Numbered from the stretch's first letter, positions 48,883 to 58,612 are shown. The stretch is 64,000 bases of DNA from Paracidovorax wautersii (GCF_900113035.1 NZ_FONX01000001.1:186001-250000), one strand, 5' to 3'. Notes: a model not told the origin generated them from the letters alone. Numbers and translations: made by a program.

Positions 48883-50730
48883 ATGGCCAGCAGCCCCACC
48901 CCCACCGAACGCCCCGCCGAAGACCGGCTGCTGATCGACGCCACCGTGCCGCGCACGCTGGCCGCCTGGGTGGAGCGCTTCAGCCAGCCCGCGTGGGCCG
49001 GCACGCATGTGCAGGGCTGGCTGTTCGAAGACGCCGCCGCGCGCCGCGCCGCCGAAGAGGCCCTGGCCCGGGCCGGCGTGCAGGCGCGCTTGCACAGCGC
49101 CTACAAGCCGCTGCTACACCACTTCCTGGAAGCGCTGGACATCGCGCAGATCGCACAGGCCGTGGTGCGCTACCCCAGCGCGGCACCGGCCTCCGGGCGG
49201 CGCTTTCTGCTGGAGGCCTACCCGCTCGCCGGCCTGCTGCCCGAAGGGGCCCTGCGGTTCGAGCCCTTGGCCGCCGCATCCGCCGATGACCTGGCTGCGC
49301 TGCATTACGAGGTCGAAGCCACGTTTCACGACGGCAGCCTGCACCGCGCCCGCGTCTTCGCGCCCAACCGCCGCCACACCGACGCCATCGGCCAGCCGCA
49401 GCTCTCGCCCACCGGCTGGCTGCGCGTGGGCAGCGCGCCCGGCACCGCCGACCGGCTGGACGCGCCCCAGGCCACCGACTACGAACAGCTCTTCGGCCTG
49501 GCCCTGCACAGCGTGCAGACGCAGCCCTGGGGCCGGCAGGAGCCCTACTTCGAGCGCCTGCAGATCCGCATCGACACGCCCGGCCTGGAGTACGCCCTGC
49601 CCGTGGGCGACGAGCGCGTGAGCACGCACGAGGCGCTGCACGAAGACCTCTACTTCTCGCTGCTCGAATGGTTCCAGCAGCACTCCGGCCGGCCGACGGG
49701 CGACCGCCACCTGCAGCCCGGCCAGGTGGTGCCCGACGTGCGCCCGCTGGCGGCCGGTGCCCTGCCACGCCTGCGCATCGCGCTGCAGCGCTTCGACGTG
49801 GCAGCGCAGGACGCCGCCGCCTGGGCCGAGGCCGATGCGCCCGGCCAGCCCCTGCATGCGCTGCGGCAGGCCATCGCGCCGGGCCGCATCGCGCAGGTGC
49901 TGGATGCGCTCGCCCGGCCCGGCGTGCAGCGCCTGGGCGCCACCTCGCGCCAGGGCCGCACCGTGCAGGGCCTCTACCAGCCGGGCAGCGGCGCGCCCGT
50001 GCTCATCAGCGCCGGCCAGCATGCGAACGAGACCTCGGGCGTGGTCGGCGCGCTGCGCGCCGCCCAGGCGCTGCAGGGCCAGCCGGGCGCGCACTTCGCG
50101 CTGATCGCGCTGGAGAATCCCGACGGCTACGCCCTGCACCGCGAGCTGGGCGCGCAGCACCCGCACCACATGCACCATGCGGCGCGCTACAGCGCCCTGG
50201 GCGACGACATCGAACACCGCACCCCGCCACTGCCGCTATACGAGCGTGCCGCGCGCGAAGAGGCGCTGGCGCTCTCCGGCGCCGGCCTGCACATCAACCT
50301 GCACGGCTACCCGGCGCACGAATGGACGCGGCCGCTCACCGGCTACGTGCCGCGCGGCTTCGAGCCCTGGATGCTGCCCAAGGGCTTCTTCCTGATCCTG
50401 CGGCACCATGCGGGCCACGGCGCGCAGGCGCGGGCGCTGCTGCAGGCCGTGGCCGCCGCGCTGCGCGAGGTGCCGGGCCTGGCCGAATTCAACGCCCGCC
50501 AGATGGCGCTCTACGAGCGGCATGCCGGCCCCATCCCGTTCGAGACGCTGCACGGCTTCGCCTACACCATCACCGAGAACCCGCGCGACGCCGCCGTCAC
50601 GCTGATCACCGAATTCCCCGACGAAACCGTGCATGGCGAGGCCTTCCACTTCGCGCACACCGTGCAGATGCACGCCACGCTGGCCGCCGTGGCCGCCTGG
50701 CAACGCATTGCCGCAGACGGCAAGCCCTGA
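48883..50730 (+). CDS. M14-family zinc peptidase with long N-terminal region
   Basis: Protein of 615 residues. The M14 carboxypeptidase core begins near residue 340. Zinc ligands are H380 and E383 in GQHANETSG, and a further histidine at about 470 in HINLHGYPAHEW; the segment ENPDGYALHREL is family-like. A glutamate in TLITEFPDET is a candidate catalytic base. The first 330 residues are not recognised; they have no clear signal peptide, so the enzyme may be cytoplasmic. Natural substrate unknown. It stands between the Mrp operon and fluC. Confidence 0.8.
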   Translation: MASSPTPTERPAEDRLLIDATVPRTLAAWVERFSQPAWAGTHVQGWLFEDAAARRAAEEALARAGVQARLHSAYKPLLHHFLEALDIAQIAQAVVRYPSAAPASGRRFLLEAYPLAGLLPEGALRFEPLAAASADDLAALHYEVEATFHDGSLHRARVFAPNRRHTDAIGQPQLSPTGWLRVGSAPGTADRLDAPQATDYEQLFGLALHSVQTQPWGRQEPYFERLQIRIDTPGLEYALPVGDERVSTHEALHEDLYFSLLEWFQQHSGRPTGDRHLQPGQVVPDVRPLAAGALPRLRIALQRFDVAAQDAAAWAEADAPGQPLHALRQAIAPGRIAQVLDALARPGVQRLGATSRQGRTVQGLYQPGSGAPVLISAGQHANETSGVVGALRAAQALQGQPGAHFALIALENPDGYALHRELGAQHPHHMHHAARYSALGDDIEHRTPPLPLYERAAREEALALSGAGLHINLHGYPAHEWTRPLTGYVPRGFEPWMLPKGFFLILRHHAGHGAQARALLQAVAAALREVPGLAEFNARQMALYERHAGPIPFETLHGFAYTITENPRDAAVTLITEFPDETVHGEAFHFAHTVQMHATLAAVAAWQRIAADGKP

Positions 50731-50766
50731 AGCGGCCGCGAGGGAAGGCCGCTAGCATTGCCCGCC

Positions 50767-51156
50767 ATGCTTGCCGTTCTTTCCATTTCCATCGGCGCCA
50801 GCCTGGGCGCGCTGCTGCGCTGGCAGCTGGGCCTGTGGCTCAGCACCGGCAGTTCGCTGATCCCCTGGGGCACGCTGGCGGCCAACCTCATCGGCGGCTA
50901 CCTGATCGGCGTGTGCGTGGGCGTGTTCCAGCAATTGCCGCAACTCGACCCGGCCTGGCGCCTGGCCATCGTCACTGGCTTTCTGGGCGGGCTCACCACC
51001 TTCTCCAGCTTCTCGGCCGAGGTGGTGGGCATGCTGATGCAGGAGCGCTGGCTGCTGGCCGGCGGCACCGCGCTGGTCCACGTCTGCGGCTCCCTGCTGA
51101 TGACCTGGGTGGGCCTGCAGACCGTCGCGCTGCTCTGGCCCGCACTGCGCGGCTGA
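50767..51156 (+). CDS. fluC: Fluoride ion channel FluC (CrcB)
   Basis: Membrane protein of 129 residues with four helices. GALLRWQLGLWL, PWGTLAANLIGGYLIGV and the signature GFLGGLTTFSSFSAEV identify it. It exports fluoride by passive flow as a dual-topology dimer. Only 36 bases separate it from the peptidase gene, too short for a fluoride riboswitch. ATG 50767 is chosen over a TTG nine bases upstream. Confidence 0.95.
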   Translation: MLAVLSISIGASLGALLRWQLGLWLSTGSSLIPWGTLAANLIGGYLIGVCVGVFQQLPQLDPAWRLAIVTGFLGGLTTFSSFSAEVVGMLMQERWLLAGGTALVHVCGSLLMTWVGLQTVALLWPALRG

Positions 51157-51170
51157 CCCGCCCTGGCAGC

Positions 51171-51220
51171 GTTACTATCACTTCCGTAGCTGCCCGCGCA
51201 CAGAACGCGGGCGCTATTGC
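51171..51220 (+). repeat. Dispersed ATAGC-type palindromic element
   Basis: TTACTATCACTTCCGTAGCT precedes the stem GCCCGCG (51192-51198) and CGCGGGC (51206-51212), then GCTATTGCCGG. It lies between fluC and the LOG-family gene. Confidence 0.6.
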
Positions 51221-51255
51221 CGGATTTGCCCCCTCATCACTTTTCCCGTTTCGCC

Positions 51256-52119
51256 ATGGAAGCCACCAACGACCTGAACGACAGCCGCCTGGCCAATGCC
51301 TGGGCCGAGCTGCAGAACCACGCCATCAACGGCAACCCGCTGCACGCCGACGCCTACCGGCTCGCGTTCGCGGATCCCGAGTTCCTGCTGCGGCGGGAAA
51401 CGCGCGGCATCCGCTTCCAGCTGGAAATGCTCAAGCCCGACCTGGGCCAGACCGCGCAAGGCATCGAGAACACGGTGGTGGTCTATGGCAGCGCGCGCTT
51501 TCTCTCGCCCGAAGAAGCCGCAGAGCAGCTGCAGGCCGCCGAAGCCAGCGGCGACGCGGCCCGCATCGCCCGCGCCCAGCTGGCCGTGAAGAACGCCCGC
51601 TACTACGACCTGGCCCGCCAGTTCGCGCGCATCGTGGCCGAGCACAGCGAGGCCCAGCCCCCGGCCGAGCGCCTCTACATCTGCACCGGCGGCGGCCCCG
51701 GCATCATGGAAGCGGCCAACCGCGGCGCGCACGAAGTGGGCGCGCTGAACGTGGGCCTGAACATCGCGCTGCCGCACGAGCAAAGCGGCAACCGCTTCAT
51801 CTCGCCGTCGCTCAGCTACAAGTTCCACTACTTCGCGCTGCGCAAGATGCACTTCATGATGCGCGCCAAGGCCCTGGTGGCCTTCCCCGGCGGCTTCGGC
51901 ACGCTGGACGAGCTGTTCGAGGTGCTGACCCTGGTGCAGACCGGCAAGGCCAAGGCCGTGCCCATCGTGCTGTTCGGCTCCGAGTTCTGGAAGAAGCTGG
52001 TCAACTTCGATGCGCTGGTGGAGCAAGGCACCATCTCCGAAGCCGATCTGAAGCTCTTCCACTACGTCGATGAGCCCCAGCAAGCCTGGGACGTCATCAA
52101 GGCCTTCTACGCGATCTGA
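51256..52119 (+). CDS. LOG-family (TIGR00730-like) protein
   Basis: Protein of 287 residues with a Rossmann-like LOG fold. Hallmarks are VVVYGSARFLSPEEA, CTGGGPGIMEAANRGAHEVG and the phosphoribohydrolase motif FPGGFGTLDELFEVL. Members release nucleobases or cytokinins from nucleoside monophosphates; older labels call them lysine decarboxylases. The first 75 residues form an extra N-terminal part. It precedes a RidA gene by 16 bases. Confidence 0.9.
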   Translation: MEATNDLNDSRLANAWAELQNHAINGNPLHADAYRLAFADPEFLLRRETRGIRFQLEMLKPDLGQTAQGIENTVVVYGSARFLSPEEAAEQLQAAEASGDAARIARAQLAVKNARYYDLARQFARIVAEHSEAQPPAERLYICTGGGPGIMEAANRGAHEVGALNVGLNIALPHEQSGNRFISPSLSYKFHYFALRKMHFMMRAKALVAFPGGFGTLDELFEVLTLVQTGKAKAVPIVLFGSEFWKKLVNFDALVEQGTISEADLKLFHYVDEPQQAWDVIKAFYAI

Positions 52120-52135
52120 CCCGGGGCCACGGAGC

Positions 52136-52525
52136 ATGCAACAACGCCAGCTCATCGGTTCCGGCTCCGTCTTCGAAGAGCGGATCGGCTACTCGCGCGC
52201 CGTCGCGCAGGGGCCGTTCGTCTTCGTCTCCGGCACCACGGGCTTCGACTACGCCACGATGACCATCGAAGACGGCGTCGCGGCCCAGGCGGAGCAGTGC
52301 CTGAAGAACATCGACCACGCATTGCGCCAGGCCGGCTCCAGCCTGGCCGACGTGGTGCGGGTGACCTATGTGCTGCCCGACGGCGAAGACTTCGAGGCCT
52401 GCTGGCCGGTGCTGCAGAAGTACTTCGGCGCGGTGCGTCCGGCCGCGATGATGATCTCGGCCCGGCTGCTCGATCCGCGCATGAAGATCGAGATCGAAGT
52501 CACCGCGATGAGGCAGCAGGGCTGA
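52136..52525 (+). CDS. RidA-family (YjgF) protein
   Basis: Protein of 129 residues with RidA/YjgF/UK114 features: GYSRAVAQGPFVFVSGTTGF, CLKNIDHALRQAGSSLADVV and the conserved arginine in SARLLDPRMKIEIEV. RidA proteins deaminate reactive enamines such as 2-aminoacrylate; this sequence belongs to a related subgroup and its own substrate is uncertain. GGAG precedes the ATG, and it follows the LOG gene by 16 bases. Confidence 0.9.
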   Translation: MQQRQLIGSGSVFEERIGYSRAVAQGPFVFVSGTTGFDYATMTIEDGVAAQAEQCLKNIDHALRQAGSSLADVVRVTYVLPDGEDFEACWPVLQKYFGAVRPAAMMISARLLDPRMKIEIEVTAMRQQG

Positions 52526-52534
52526 GCGGCCCGC

Positions 52535-53728
52535 TCAGGGCGTGGCCGGCCCGGCGGCCTCCATGCGCCAGGCCATCCGCGCGCCCGCGCCCACCGTGGC
52601 GCCCACCACCCAGAAGAGCCCGCCCACGCCGATCAGCGCGCCGGCCGTGCCGAACAGCACCGGCATCAGCACGCTGGATGCGTTGATGGTCATCAGCCGC
52701 AGGCCCAGCGCCTCGCCATGGCGGTGGTGCGGCGTGATCTGGTGCAGCATGCTCATGATCATGGGCTGCACCGAACCGAGCGAAAAACCCAGCAGCACCG
52801 AGCAGATGCCCAGCGACAGCGCCGTGGGCAGCAGCGGATAGATGCCGAAGAGCAGCGCGGAGACCACCATCGCGCCCGTCACCACCACCGCCTCGCTCAG
52901 GCGCGAGGCCAGCAGCGGCATCAGCATGCGCACCAGCGCCGCCGCGATGGCGAAGCCGCCCAGGATGGTGCCGATCACCGAGGCCGACAGCCCGCGCTCG
53001 TGACCCAGCAGCGGCACGACGAAGGTGTGCACGTCCCAGCACGACGAGAGCAGCCAGTTCACCAGCAGCAGGCGCCGAAAGCGCGGCTCGGCCAGCAGAT
53101 CCCAGGCGCGGGGGCGCGGCCCGTCGGTGGGAGCGGCCTCGACCGGCGGCAGCTCCACCGTGGCGCGCACCCAGAACCAGGTAGCCAGCGGCAGCGCCGC
53201 CAGCATGGCGAAGGCGGCGCGGTAGCCCGCCGTGCTGCCCGCACCCTCCCCCACCAGCGCGCCCGCATGGTCGATCAAGAGGCCCGCGAAGAAGGGCCCC
53301 AGGAAGTTCGATGCCGCCGGGCCGATGGCCAGCCAGCTGAACACGCGGCGCAGCTGCGTGGCGTCGTGCGCGGCGCGGCCCACATGGCGCTGCAGCGCGA
53401 TCAGCGCCGCGCCCGAGGCACCGCCCGTCATCAGCGCCGCCAGGCACAGCACCGGGTACACCGGGAACACGAAGGCCAGCCCAGCGCCCGTGGCGGCCAC
53501 CGCCACCGACCAACCCACGGGCCGCTTGAGCCCGCGCCGGTCGGCATAGCGGCCGGCGGGCAGCGCCAGAAAGACCTGGGTGAGCGCGAAGAGCGCCAGC
53601 AGCAGGCCCACGGCCATCGCGCTATAGCCCTCGCGCAGCGCAAGCAGCGGCGCGGCCAGGCGCATGCCGGCCATGCTGGCATGGATGCAGATCTGCCCCA
53701 GGATCAGCCGCGCGAGCGCCCAGTTCAC
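52535..53728 (-). CDS. MFS transporter
   Basis: MFS protein of 397 residues with about 12 helices. It begins MNWALARLILGQICIHASMA, and the first loop motif is ALPAGRYADRRGLKRPVGW. Helix 7-8 GHERGLSASVIGTILGGFAI and DVHTFVVPLLGHERG are also family-like. No substrate is suggested by the neighbours. It converges on the RidA gene and ends ten bases from it, and it follows rmuC with one base between them. Confidence 0.88.
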   Translation of the reverse strand: MNWALARLILGQICIHASMAGMRLAAPLLALREGYSAMAVGLLLALFALTQVFLALPAGRYADRRGLKRPVGWSVAVAATGAGLAFVFPVYPVLCLAALMTGGASGAALIALQRHVGRAAHDATQLRRVFSWLAIGPAASNFLGPFFAGLLIDHAGALVGEGAGSTAGYRAAFAMLAALPLATWFWVRATVELPPVEAAPTDGPRPRAWDLLAEPRFRRLLLVNWLLSSCWDVHTFVVPLLGHERGLSASVIGTILGGFAIAAALVRMLMPLLASRLSEAVVVTGAMVVSALLFGIYPLLPTALSLGICSVLLGFSLGSVQPMIMSMLHQITPHHRHGEALGLRLMTINASSVLMPVLFGTAGALIGVGGLFWVVGATVGAGARMAWRMEAAGPATP

Positions 53729-53729
53729 G

Positions 53730-55457
53730 TCACTCGCCCTCGTCCTCCAGCGACAGGCCCGTCTGCGCCGCCGCGCCCGGCAGCGCGGTGCCCGCCGCCG
53801 TCGATGCGGTGGGCGCGGGCAGCTCCTGCACGTCGCGCAGCTTGCGCTGGATGGCGCGGGTGCGCACGCCCACGTCGTCGAACTTCTTGGCGGCCGCGTC
53901 GATGGACTTCTTGGCCGAATCGACGATCTCGCCGAACTTGGCGAACTCGGTCTTGACCGAACCCAGCACGCCCCAGACCTCCGACGAGCGCTTCTCGATC
54001 GCCAGCGTCTTGAAGCCCATCTGCAGGCTGCTGAGCATGGCCGCCAGGTTGGCCGGGCCGGTGATCATCACGCGGCAGTCGTTCTGCACCGCCTCCACCA
54101 GGCCGGGGCGGCGGATCACCTCGGCGAAGAGGCCTTCGGTGGGCAGGTAGAGCACGGCGAAGTCGGTGGTGTGCGGCGGCGAGACGTATTTGCTGAAGAT
54201 CTTCCTGGCTTCGAGCTTGATGGAGGTCTCGAAGGCATTGCCGGCCGAGGCGATGGCGGCCTTGTCCGCCGCGTCCTGCGCGTCCAGCAGGCGCTGGTAC
54301 TGCTCGACCGGGTACTTGGAGTCGATGGGCAGCCAGACGGGTTTTTCGTCCTGGCGGCCCGGCAGGCGGATGGCGAATTCGACCAGCTCGTCGCTGCCCG
54401 GCACGGCCTTGACGTTGCGCGCGAACTGGTCGGGCGTGAGCACGTTCTCGATGATGGCGCCCAGCTGCATTTCGCCCCAGGTGCCGCGCGTCTTCACGTT
54501 GGTCATCACGCGCTTGAGGTCGCCCACGCTGCCGGCCAGGGTCTGCATCTCGCCCAGGCCCTTGTGCACCTGCTCCAGCCGGTCGCTGACGAGCTTGAAG
54601 GATTCGCCCAGGCGCTGCTCCAGCGTGGCGTGCAGCTTTTCATCCACCGTGCGGCGCATCTCCTCGAGCTTGGCCGTGTTGTCGGCCTGGATGGCGGCCA
54701 GCCGCTCGTTGAGCGCGCCGCGCAGCGCCTCGGCGTTGTGCTGGCTGCCCTGGGCCATGGCGCCCAGCTGCTGCGAGACAGCGTCCTGCAGCACCGCGAA
54801 CTGGTTGCGGATCTGCTGGCCATTGGCCTCCAGCTGGTCCTTCAGCGCGGCGGACACGGTGCCCAGCTGCGTGTGGATGTCGCCCTTGAGCGAATCGAGC
54901 GTGCCGCGCGTGGCGGCGGTCAGCGCCTCGAAGCGCTCCTGGATGCGCTGCTCGAAGAGCTGGGTGCTCTCGGCCATGGCCTCGCGCGAGCGGGCGCTGT
55001 CGGAGGCCAGCTGCTGCGCGGTCTGCGTGAGTTCGGTGCGGAAGGCGGCGAGCGTTTCCGACAGCTCCTTGCGCGCCACGGCGGCTTCGGACTGGCCCTG
55101 GGCCAGGCGCTGCTCCAGCTTGGCCTCGAAGGCGCCGAAGGCGGCCAGCAGCTCGGCGCGGCCGGTGCGCGATTCGGCCACGGCCTGCGCCAGGCGTTCA
55201 TCGATCGCGCCGCGCAGGCTCTCCAGCGTGCCCTGCGTGAGCTGCGTGAAGCCGCGCAGCTGCTGGCCCATGGCGTCCAGCGCGCCGTCGTTCTTGGCCA
55301 CCGACAGCTGCGTGGCCTGCACGCCGCGCTCCAGCGCCTGCAGCCGCTCCAGCCATTCGGGCGGCAGGTCCACGCGCGGGCGGCGCAGCAGCACGGCGCA
55401 CACCAGCGCGGCGATGAGCAGCAGCAGCGCCAGGGCAAGAATCATCTCGAAGGTCAT
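53730..55457 (-). CDS. rmuC: DNA recombination protein RmuC
   Basis: Protein of 575 residues. An N-terminal membrane helix (ILALALLLLIAALVCAVLL) precedes a long coiled coil of about 40-290, rich in Glu, Gln, Ala and Arg (KLEQRLAQGQSEAAVARKEL). The RmuC domain follows at about 310-520 (MTNVKTRGTWGEMQLGAIIE, VWLPIDSKYPVEQYQRLLDA). RmuC limits inversions at short repeats, probably as an endonuclease. It is followed by the MFS gene after one base. Confidence 0.95.
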   Translation of the reverse strand: MTFEMILALALLLLIAALVCAVLLRRPRVDLPPEWLERLQALERGVQATQLSVAKNDGALDAMGQQLRGFTQLTQGTLESLRGAIDERLAQAVAESRTGRAELLAAFGAFEAKLEQRLAQGQSEAAVARKELSETLAAFRTELTQTAQQLASDSARSREAMAESTQLFEQRIQERFEALTAATRGTLDSLKGDIHTQLGTVSAALKDQLEANGQQIRNQFAVLQDAVSQQLGAMAQGSQHNAEALRGALNERLAAIQADNTAKLEEMRRTVDEKLHATLEQRLGESFKLVSDRLEQVHKGLGEMQTLAGSVGDLKRVMTNVKTRGTWGEMQLGAIIENVLTPDQFARNVKAVPGSDELVEFAIRLPGRQDEKPVWLPIDSKYPVEQYQRLLDAQDAADKAAIASAGNAFETSIKLEARKIFSKYVSPPHTTDFAVLYLPTEGLFAEVIRRPGLVEAVQNDCRVMITGPANLAAMLSSLQMGFKTLAIEKRSSEVWGVLGSVKTEFAKFGEIVDSAKKSIDAAAKKFDDVGVRTRAIQRKLRDVQELPAPTASTAAGTALPGAAAQTGLSLEDEGE

Positions 55458-55462
55458 GTCTC

Positions 55463-55535
55463 AATAACTACAAAAAAGATAGCTGCCAGCCCTTTATGAA
55501 TAAGGGCTGGCAGCTGATTTCATTTAAAAAACCGT
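55463..55535. repeat. Dispersed ATAGC-type palindromic element with perfect stem
   Basis: The strongest copy in the window: AGCTGCCAGCCCTT (55481-55494) and AAGGGCTGGCAGCT (55502-55515) make a perfect 14-base stem around TATGAAT, preceded by CTACAAAAAAGAT and followed by GATTTCATTTAAAAAACCG. It lies between the 2-hydroxyacid dehydrogenase stop and the rmuC start and could act as a terminator. Confidence 0.75.
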
Positions 55536-56521
55536 CAGCTGCCCCGCCCGGCCGGCGTGTTCACCGGCGTGAGCGGCCCGCGCCCGTCGAAGAAGGCGAT
55601 CAGGTTGTCCGCCGCCAGGTTGGCCATGGCCAGCCGCGTGGGCACGGTGGCGCTGGCGATATGCGGGGTCAGCACCACGTTGGGCACTTCCAGCAGCGCG
55701 GGATTCACCTCGGGCTCGCCCTCGAACACGTCCAGCCCGGCGGCGGCGATACGCCGCTCCTTCAGGGCCTGGGCCAGCGCCGCGTCATCGACGATGCCGC
55801 CGCGCGCGATGTTGATGAGGTTGGCCGTGGGCTTCATCTGCGCCAGCTCCGCCGCGCCGATGGTGTGGTGCGACTGCGGTGTGTAGGGCAGCACCAGCAT
55901 CAGGTGGTCGGCCGTGCGCAGCAGCTCTTCCTTGCCGACGTAGCGGGCCTTGCACTCGGCTTCCAGCTCCGGGCTCAGGCGCGAGCGATTGTGGTAGATC
56001 ACGTTCATGCCGAAGCCGTGCGCGCCCCGGCGGGCGATGCCCTGGCCGATGCGCCCCATGCCCAGGATGCCCAGCGTGCTGCCGTGGATGTCGCTGCCGG
56101 CGAACAGGTCGTAGCTCCAGCGGGTCCACTGGCCGGCGCGCAGGTAGTGTTCGCTCTCGGTCACGCGGCGGGCCGTGGCCATCAGCAGGGCGAAGCCGAA
56201 GTCGGCCGTGGTCTCGGTCAGCACGTCGGGCGTGTTGGTGCCCTGCACGCCGGCGGCGGTCATGGCGTCCACGTCGAAGTTGTTGTAGCCCACGGCCATG
56301 TTGGCGGCGATCTTCAGCCGGGGCACGGCGGCGAGCAGGGCCGCATCCACGCGCTGGCTGCCGGTGGTGAGCACGCCGTCCTTGTCCGCCAGGCGCTGGG
56401 CCAGCTCGGCGGGGGACCAGATCACGTCGTCCGGATTGGCCTCGACCTCGAAGTGCTGCGACAGGCGCTCCACCACTTCGGGAAAGATGTTGCGGGCGAT
56501 GAGGATGCGGGGCTTGGACAT
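55535..56521 (-). CDS. 2-hydroxyacid dehydrogenase (glyoxylate/hydroxypyruvate reductase-like)
   Basis: D-isomer-specific dehydrogenase of 328 residues. Substrate-pocket AVGYNNFDVDA, nucleotide motif LGILGMGRIGQGIARR, a following NRSR that favours NADPH, and catalytic arginine NIARGGIVDD, glutamate LDVFEGEPEV and histidine LTPHIASAT are all present. It probably reduces glyoxylate, hydroxypyruvate or 2-ketogluconate (GhrB type). It follows pncB by about 120 bases on the same strand. Confidence 0.93.
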   Translation of the reverse strand: MSKPRILIARNIFPEVVERLSQHFEVEANPDDVIWSPAELAQRLADKDGVLTTGSQRVDAALLAAVPRLKIAANMAVGYNNFDVDAMTAAGVQGTNTPDVLTETTADFGFALLMATARRVTESEHYLRAGQWTRWSYDLFAGSDIHGSTLGILGMGRIGQGIARRGAHGFGMNVIYHNRSRLSPELEAECKARYVGKEELLRTADHLMLVLPYTPQSHHTIGAAELAQMKPTANLINIARGGIVDDAALAQALKERRIAAAGLDVFEGEPEVNPALLEVPNVVLTPHIASATVPTRLAMANLAADNLIAFFDGRGPLTPVNTPAGRGS

Positions 56522-56642
56522 GGCGGGAGTCATCCTTGGAAAGAAGAGGGAAAAAATCAGCCCGGCCGCAGCGTGCGGCCTTGGGCGCTCAAGCGGCACG
56601 CAGCCGGGGCAGGCGCCGCCGGCAAAGGCAGCGGCGCTGCGC

Positions 56643-57863
56643 TCAGGCCGCGGAAGGAATCTCGAACACCTGCCGCAGATAGGCCAGGTATTTCTCGTCG
56701 TCGCACATGCCCTTGCCGGGCGTATCCGAGAGCTTGGCCACCGGCTGGCCGTTGCAGCGCGTCATCTTGATGACGATCTGCAGCGGCACGTGCGCGGGCG
56801 GGTCGCCCAGGTCGTTGGTCAGGTTGGTGCCGATGCCGAAGGCCAGCTGGCAGCGGCCCTGGAACTGGCGGTAGAGCTCGATGGTGCGCGGCACGGTGAG
56901 CGCGTCGCTGAAGATCAGCGTCTTGGTCAGCGGATCGACACGGTTCTTGCGGTAGTGGTCCAGCAGGCGTTCGCCCCAGGCGAAGGGGTCGCCGCTGTCG
57001 TGCCGGGCGCCGTCGAAGAGCTTGCAGAAGTACAGGTCGAAGTCGCGCAGGAAGGCCGTCATGCCATAGACGTCGGAGAGCGCGATGCCCAGGTCGCCCC
57101 GGTATTCGCGCGCCCACATCTCGAAGCCGAAGATCTGGCTGTCGCGCAGGCGCGGGCCCAGGGCCTGGCAGGCCTGCAGGTACTCATGCGCCATGGTGCC
57201 CAGCGGCGTAAGGCCCAGCTTCATCGCATAGAGCACGTTGCTCGTGCCGGCGAACTGGCCGGGCGCCGTGCGGCCGTCGGGCTTGCGCTCGGCCGTGCCC
57301 AGGCGCGCGCACAGCACGCGCAGCACCTCTTCGTGCCAGGAGCGGCTGAAGCGGCGGCGCGTGCCGTAGTCGGCGATCTTCAGGTCGGACAGGCCCTCGC
57401 CCTGCAGCTGCGCGATCTTCGTGTCCAGCCGGCGGCGGCCCTGCGGGAAATCGGGCACCTTCTGCGTGTTGCGGAAATAGACCTCGTTGACGATCGCCAG
57501 CACCGGGATCTCGAACAGGATGGTGTGCAGCCACGGCCCCTGGATGGAGATGTCCAGCTCGCCCGAAGGCTGCGGCGTGATGGTGATGTACTTCTCGTTG
57601 AGCTTGAAGAGCGCGAGGAAGTCCACGAAGTCGCTCTTGATGAACCGCAGCGACCGCAGATAGGCCAGTTCGGCATCCTGGAAATGCAGGCTGCACAGCG
57701 ACCGGATCTCGTCGCGGATCTCGTTGGCATAGGGCGCCAGGGACACGCCCTGGTTGCGGCACTTGAAGCGGTATTCGACCTGCGCCCCGGGGAACTGGTG
57801 CAGCACGACCTGCATCATGGTGAACTTGTACAGGTCGGTGTCGAGCAGGCTGGTGATGATCAT
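56643..57863 (-). CDS. pncB: Nicotinate phosphoribosyltransferase
   Basis: Enzyme of 406 residues in the NAD salvage (Preiss-Handler) pathway, making nicotinate mononucleotide from nicotinate and PRPP. The N-terminus [18 protein letters not shown] is diagnostic, with FGTR-type segment [37 protein letters not shown] and [12 protein letters not shown]. It has its own leader of about 140 bases shared with the thioesterase side. Confidence 0.97.
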   Translation of the reverse strand: MIITSLLDTDLYKFTMMQVVLHQFPGAQVEYRFKCRNQGVSLAPYANEIRDEIRSLCSLHFQDAELAYLRSLRFIKSDFVDFLALFKLNEKYITITPQPSGELDISIQGPWLHTILFEIPVLAIVNEVYFRNTQKVPDFPQGRRRLDTKIAQLQGEGLSDLKIADYGTRRRFSRSWHEEVLRVLCARLGTAERKPDGRTAPGQFAGTSNVLYAMKLGLTPLGTMAHEYLQACQALGPRLRDSQIFGFEMWAREYRGDLGIALSDVYGMTAFLRDFDLYFCKLFDGARHDSGDPFAWGERLLDHYRKNRVDPLTKTLIFSDALTVPRTIELYRQFQGRCQLAFGIGTNLTNDLGDPPAHVPLQIVIKMTRCNGQPVAKLSDTPGKGMCDDEKYLAYLRQVFEIPSAA

Positions 57864-58003
57864 GTGAACGCCGCGGGCGGATTCCGCGGATCAGGCTGGC
57901 GCGCCGGGCGGCGCTTGTCTCGCATGCCATTGTGGCACCAAGGCAGCGGCCTTACGGCGCAGAGGTCACCCCTCACCGCTTGGCGCGCATATCGCCTTCG
58001 CCA

Positions 58004-58486
58004 TCACGCCCGCGGCGCCCCCGCCCGCAGCGGCTGCAGCGCCGCCTGCAGCGCTGGCGGCAGTGCGCAGGGGCGGCGGTGCTCCCGATCGACATAGACA
58101 TGCACGAAGTGGCCGCAGGCCGCCGTCATCGGCGAGCCTTGCGCGAAAAGGCCGACCTCGTAGCGCACGCTGCTCGTGCCGATGCGCGCCACGCGGATGC
58201 CCGCCTCCACGGTCTGCGGAAACGCCAGCGGCTCGAAGTAGTTGCACTGGGTCTCGATCACCAGCCCGATGGTGCCGCCGTGGTGGATGTCCAGCGCGCC
58301 CTGTTCGATCAGATAGGCGTTCACCGCCGTGTCGAACCAGCTGTAATAGACGACGTTGTTGACATGGCCGTAGGCATCGTTGTCCATCCAGCGTGTGCCG
58401 ATGGGCCGGAAGACGGCGTAGGCCGAGCGGGGCTGCGGAACGGGGCGTGGCAAGGCACTACTGTGCGAGTCATCTGTCTGAGGCAT
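58004..58486 (-). CDS. Acyl-CoA thioesterase (4HBT/YbgC-like)
   Basis: Hot-dog-fold thioesterase of about 160 residues. The 4HBT motif is TRWMDNDAYGHVNNVVYYSW, with the aspartate active-site residue, then FDTAVNAYLI. It would hydrolyse a short acyl-CoA. ATG 58486 is used; ATG 58498 would add four residues. It is divergent from the phasin gene across a 246-base region that carries the PhaR-like boxes, so a link to PHA metabolism is possible but unproved. Confidence 0.88.
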   Translation of the reverse strand: MPQTDDSHSSALPRPVPQPRSAYAVFRPIGTRWMDNDAYGHVNNVVYYSWFDTAVNAYLIEQGALDIHHGGTIGLVIETQCNYFEPLAFPQTVEAGIRVARIGTSSVRYEVGLFAQGSPMTAACGHFVHVYVDREHRRPCALPPALQAALQPLRAGAPRA

Positions 58487-58590
58487 GGTGCCCAACATTT
58501 TCGACTGTTGCCCGGCATGGCGCAGACAGCTGGGCGACAGGCGTGCGACAGATGGCTGCGCATGCACAAATGGAGTGCGCTCTCTAAAAT

Positions 58591-58605
58591 TGCTGCACTG
58601 CAACA
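58591..58605 (+). promoter_or_regulatory. PhaR-like box 1 upstream of the phasin promoter
   Basis: TGCTGCACTGCAACA, a TGC-rich dyad of the kind bound by PhaR. It lies just upstream of the -35 element. An identical copy lies at 58649-58663. Confidence 0.6.
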
Positions 58606-58612
58606 AAAAGGC

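Noticed and set aside
50731-50766. Fluoride riboswitch before fluC.
   Set aside because: The gap between the peptidase stop and fluC is only 36 bases, too short for the aptamer.
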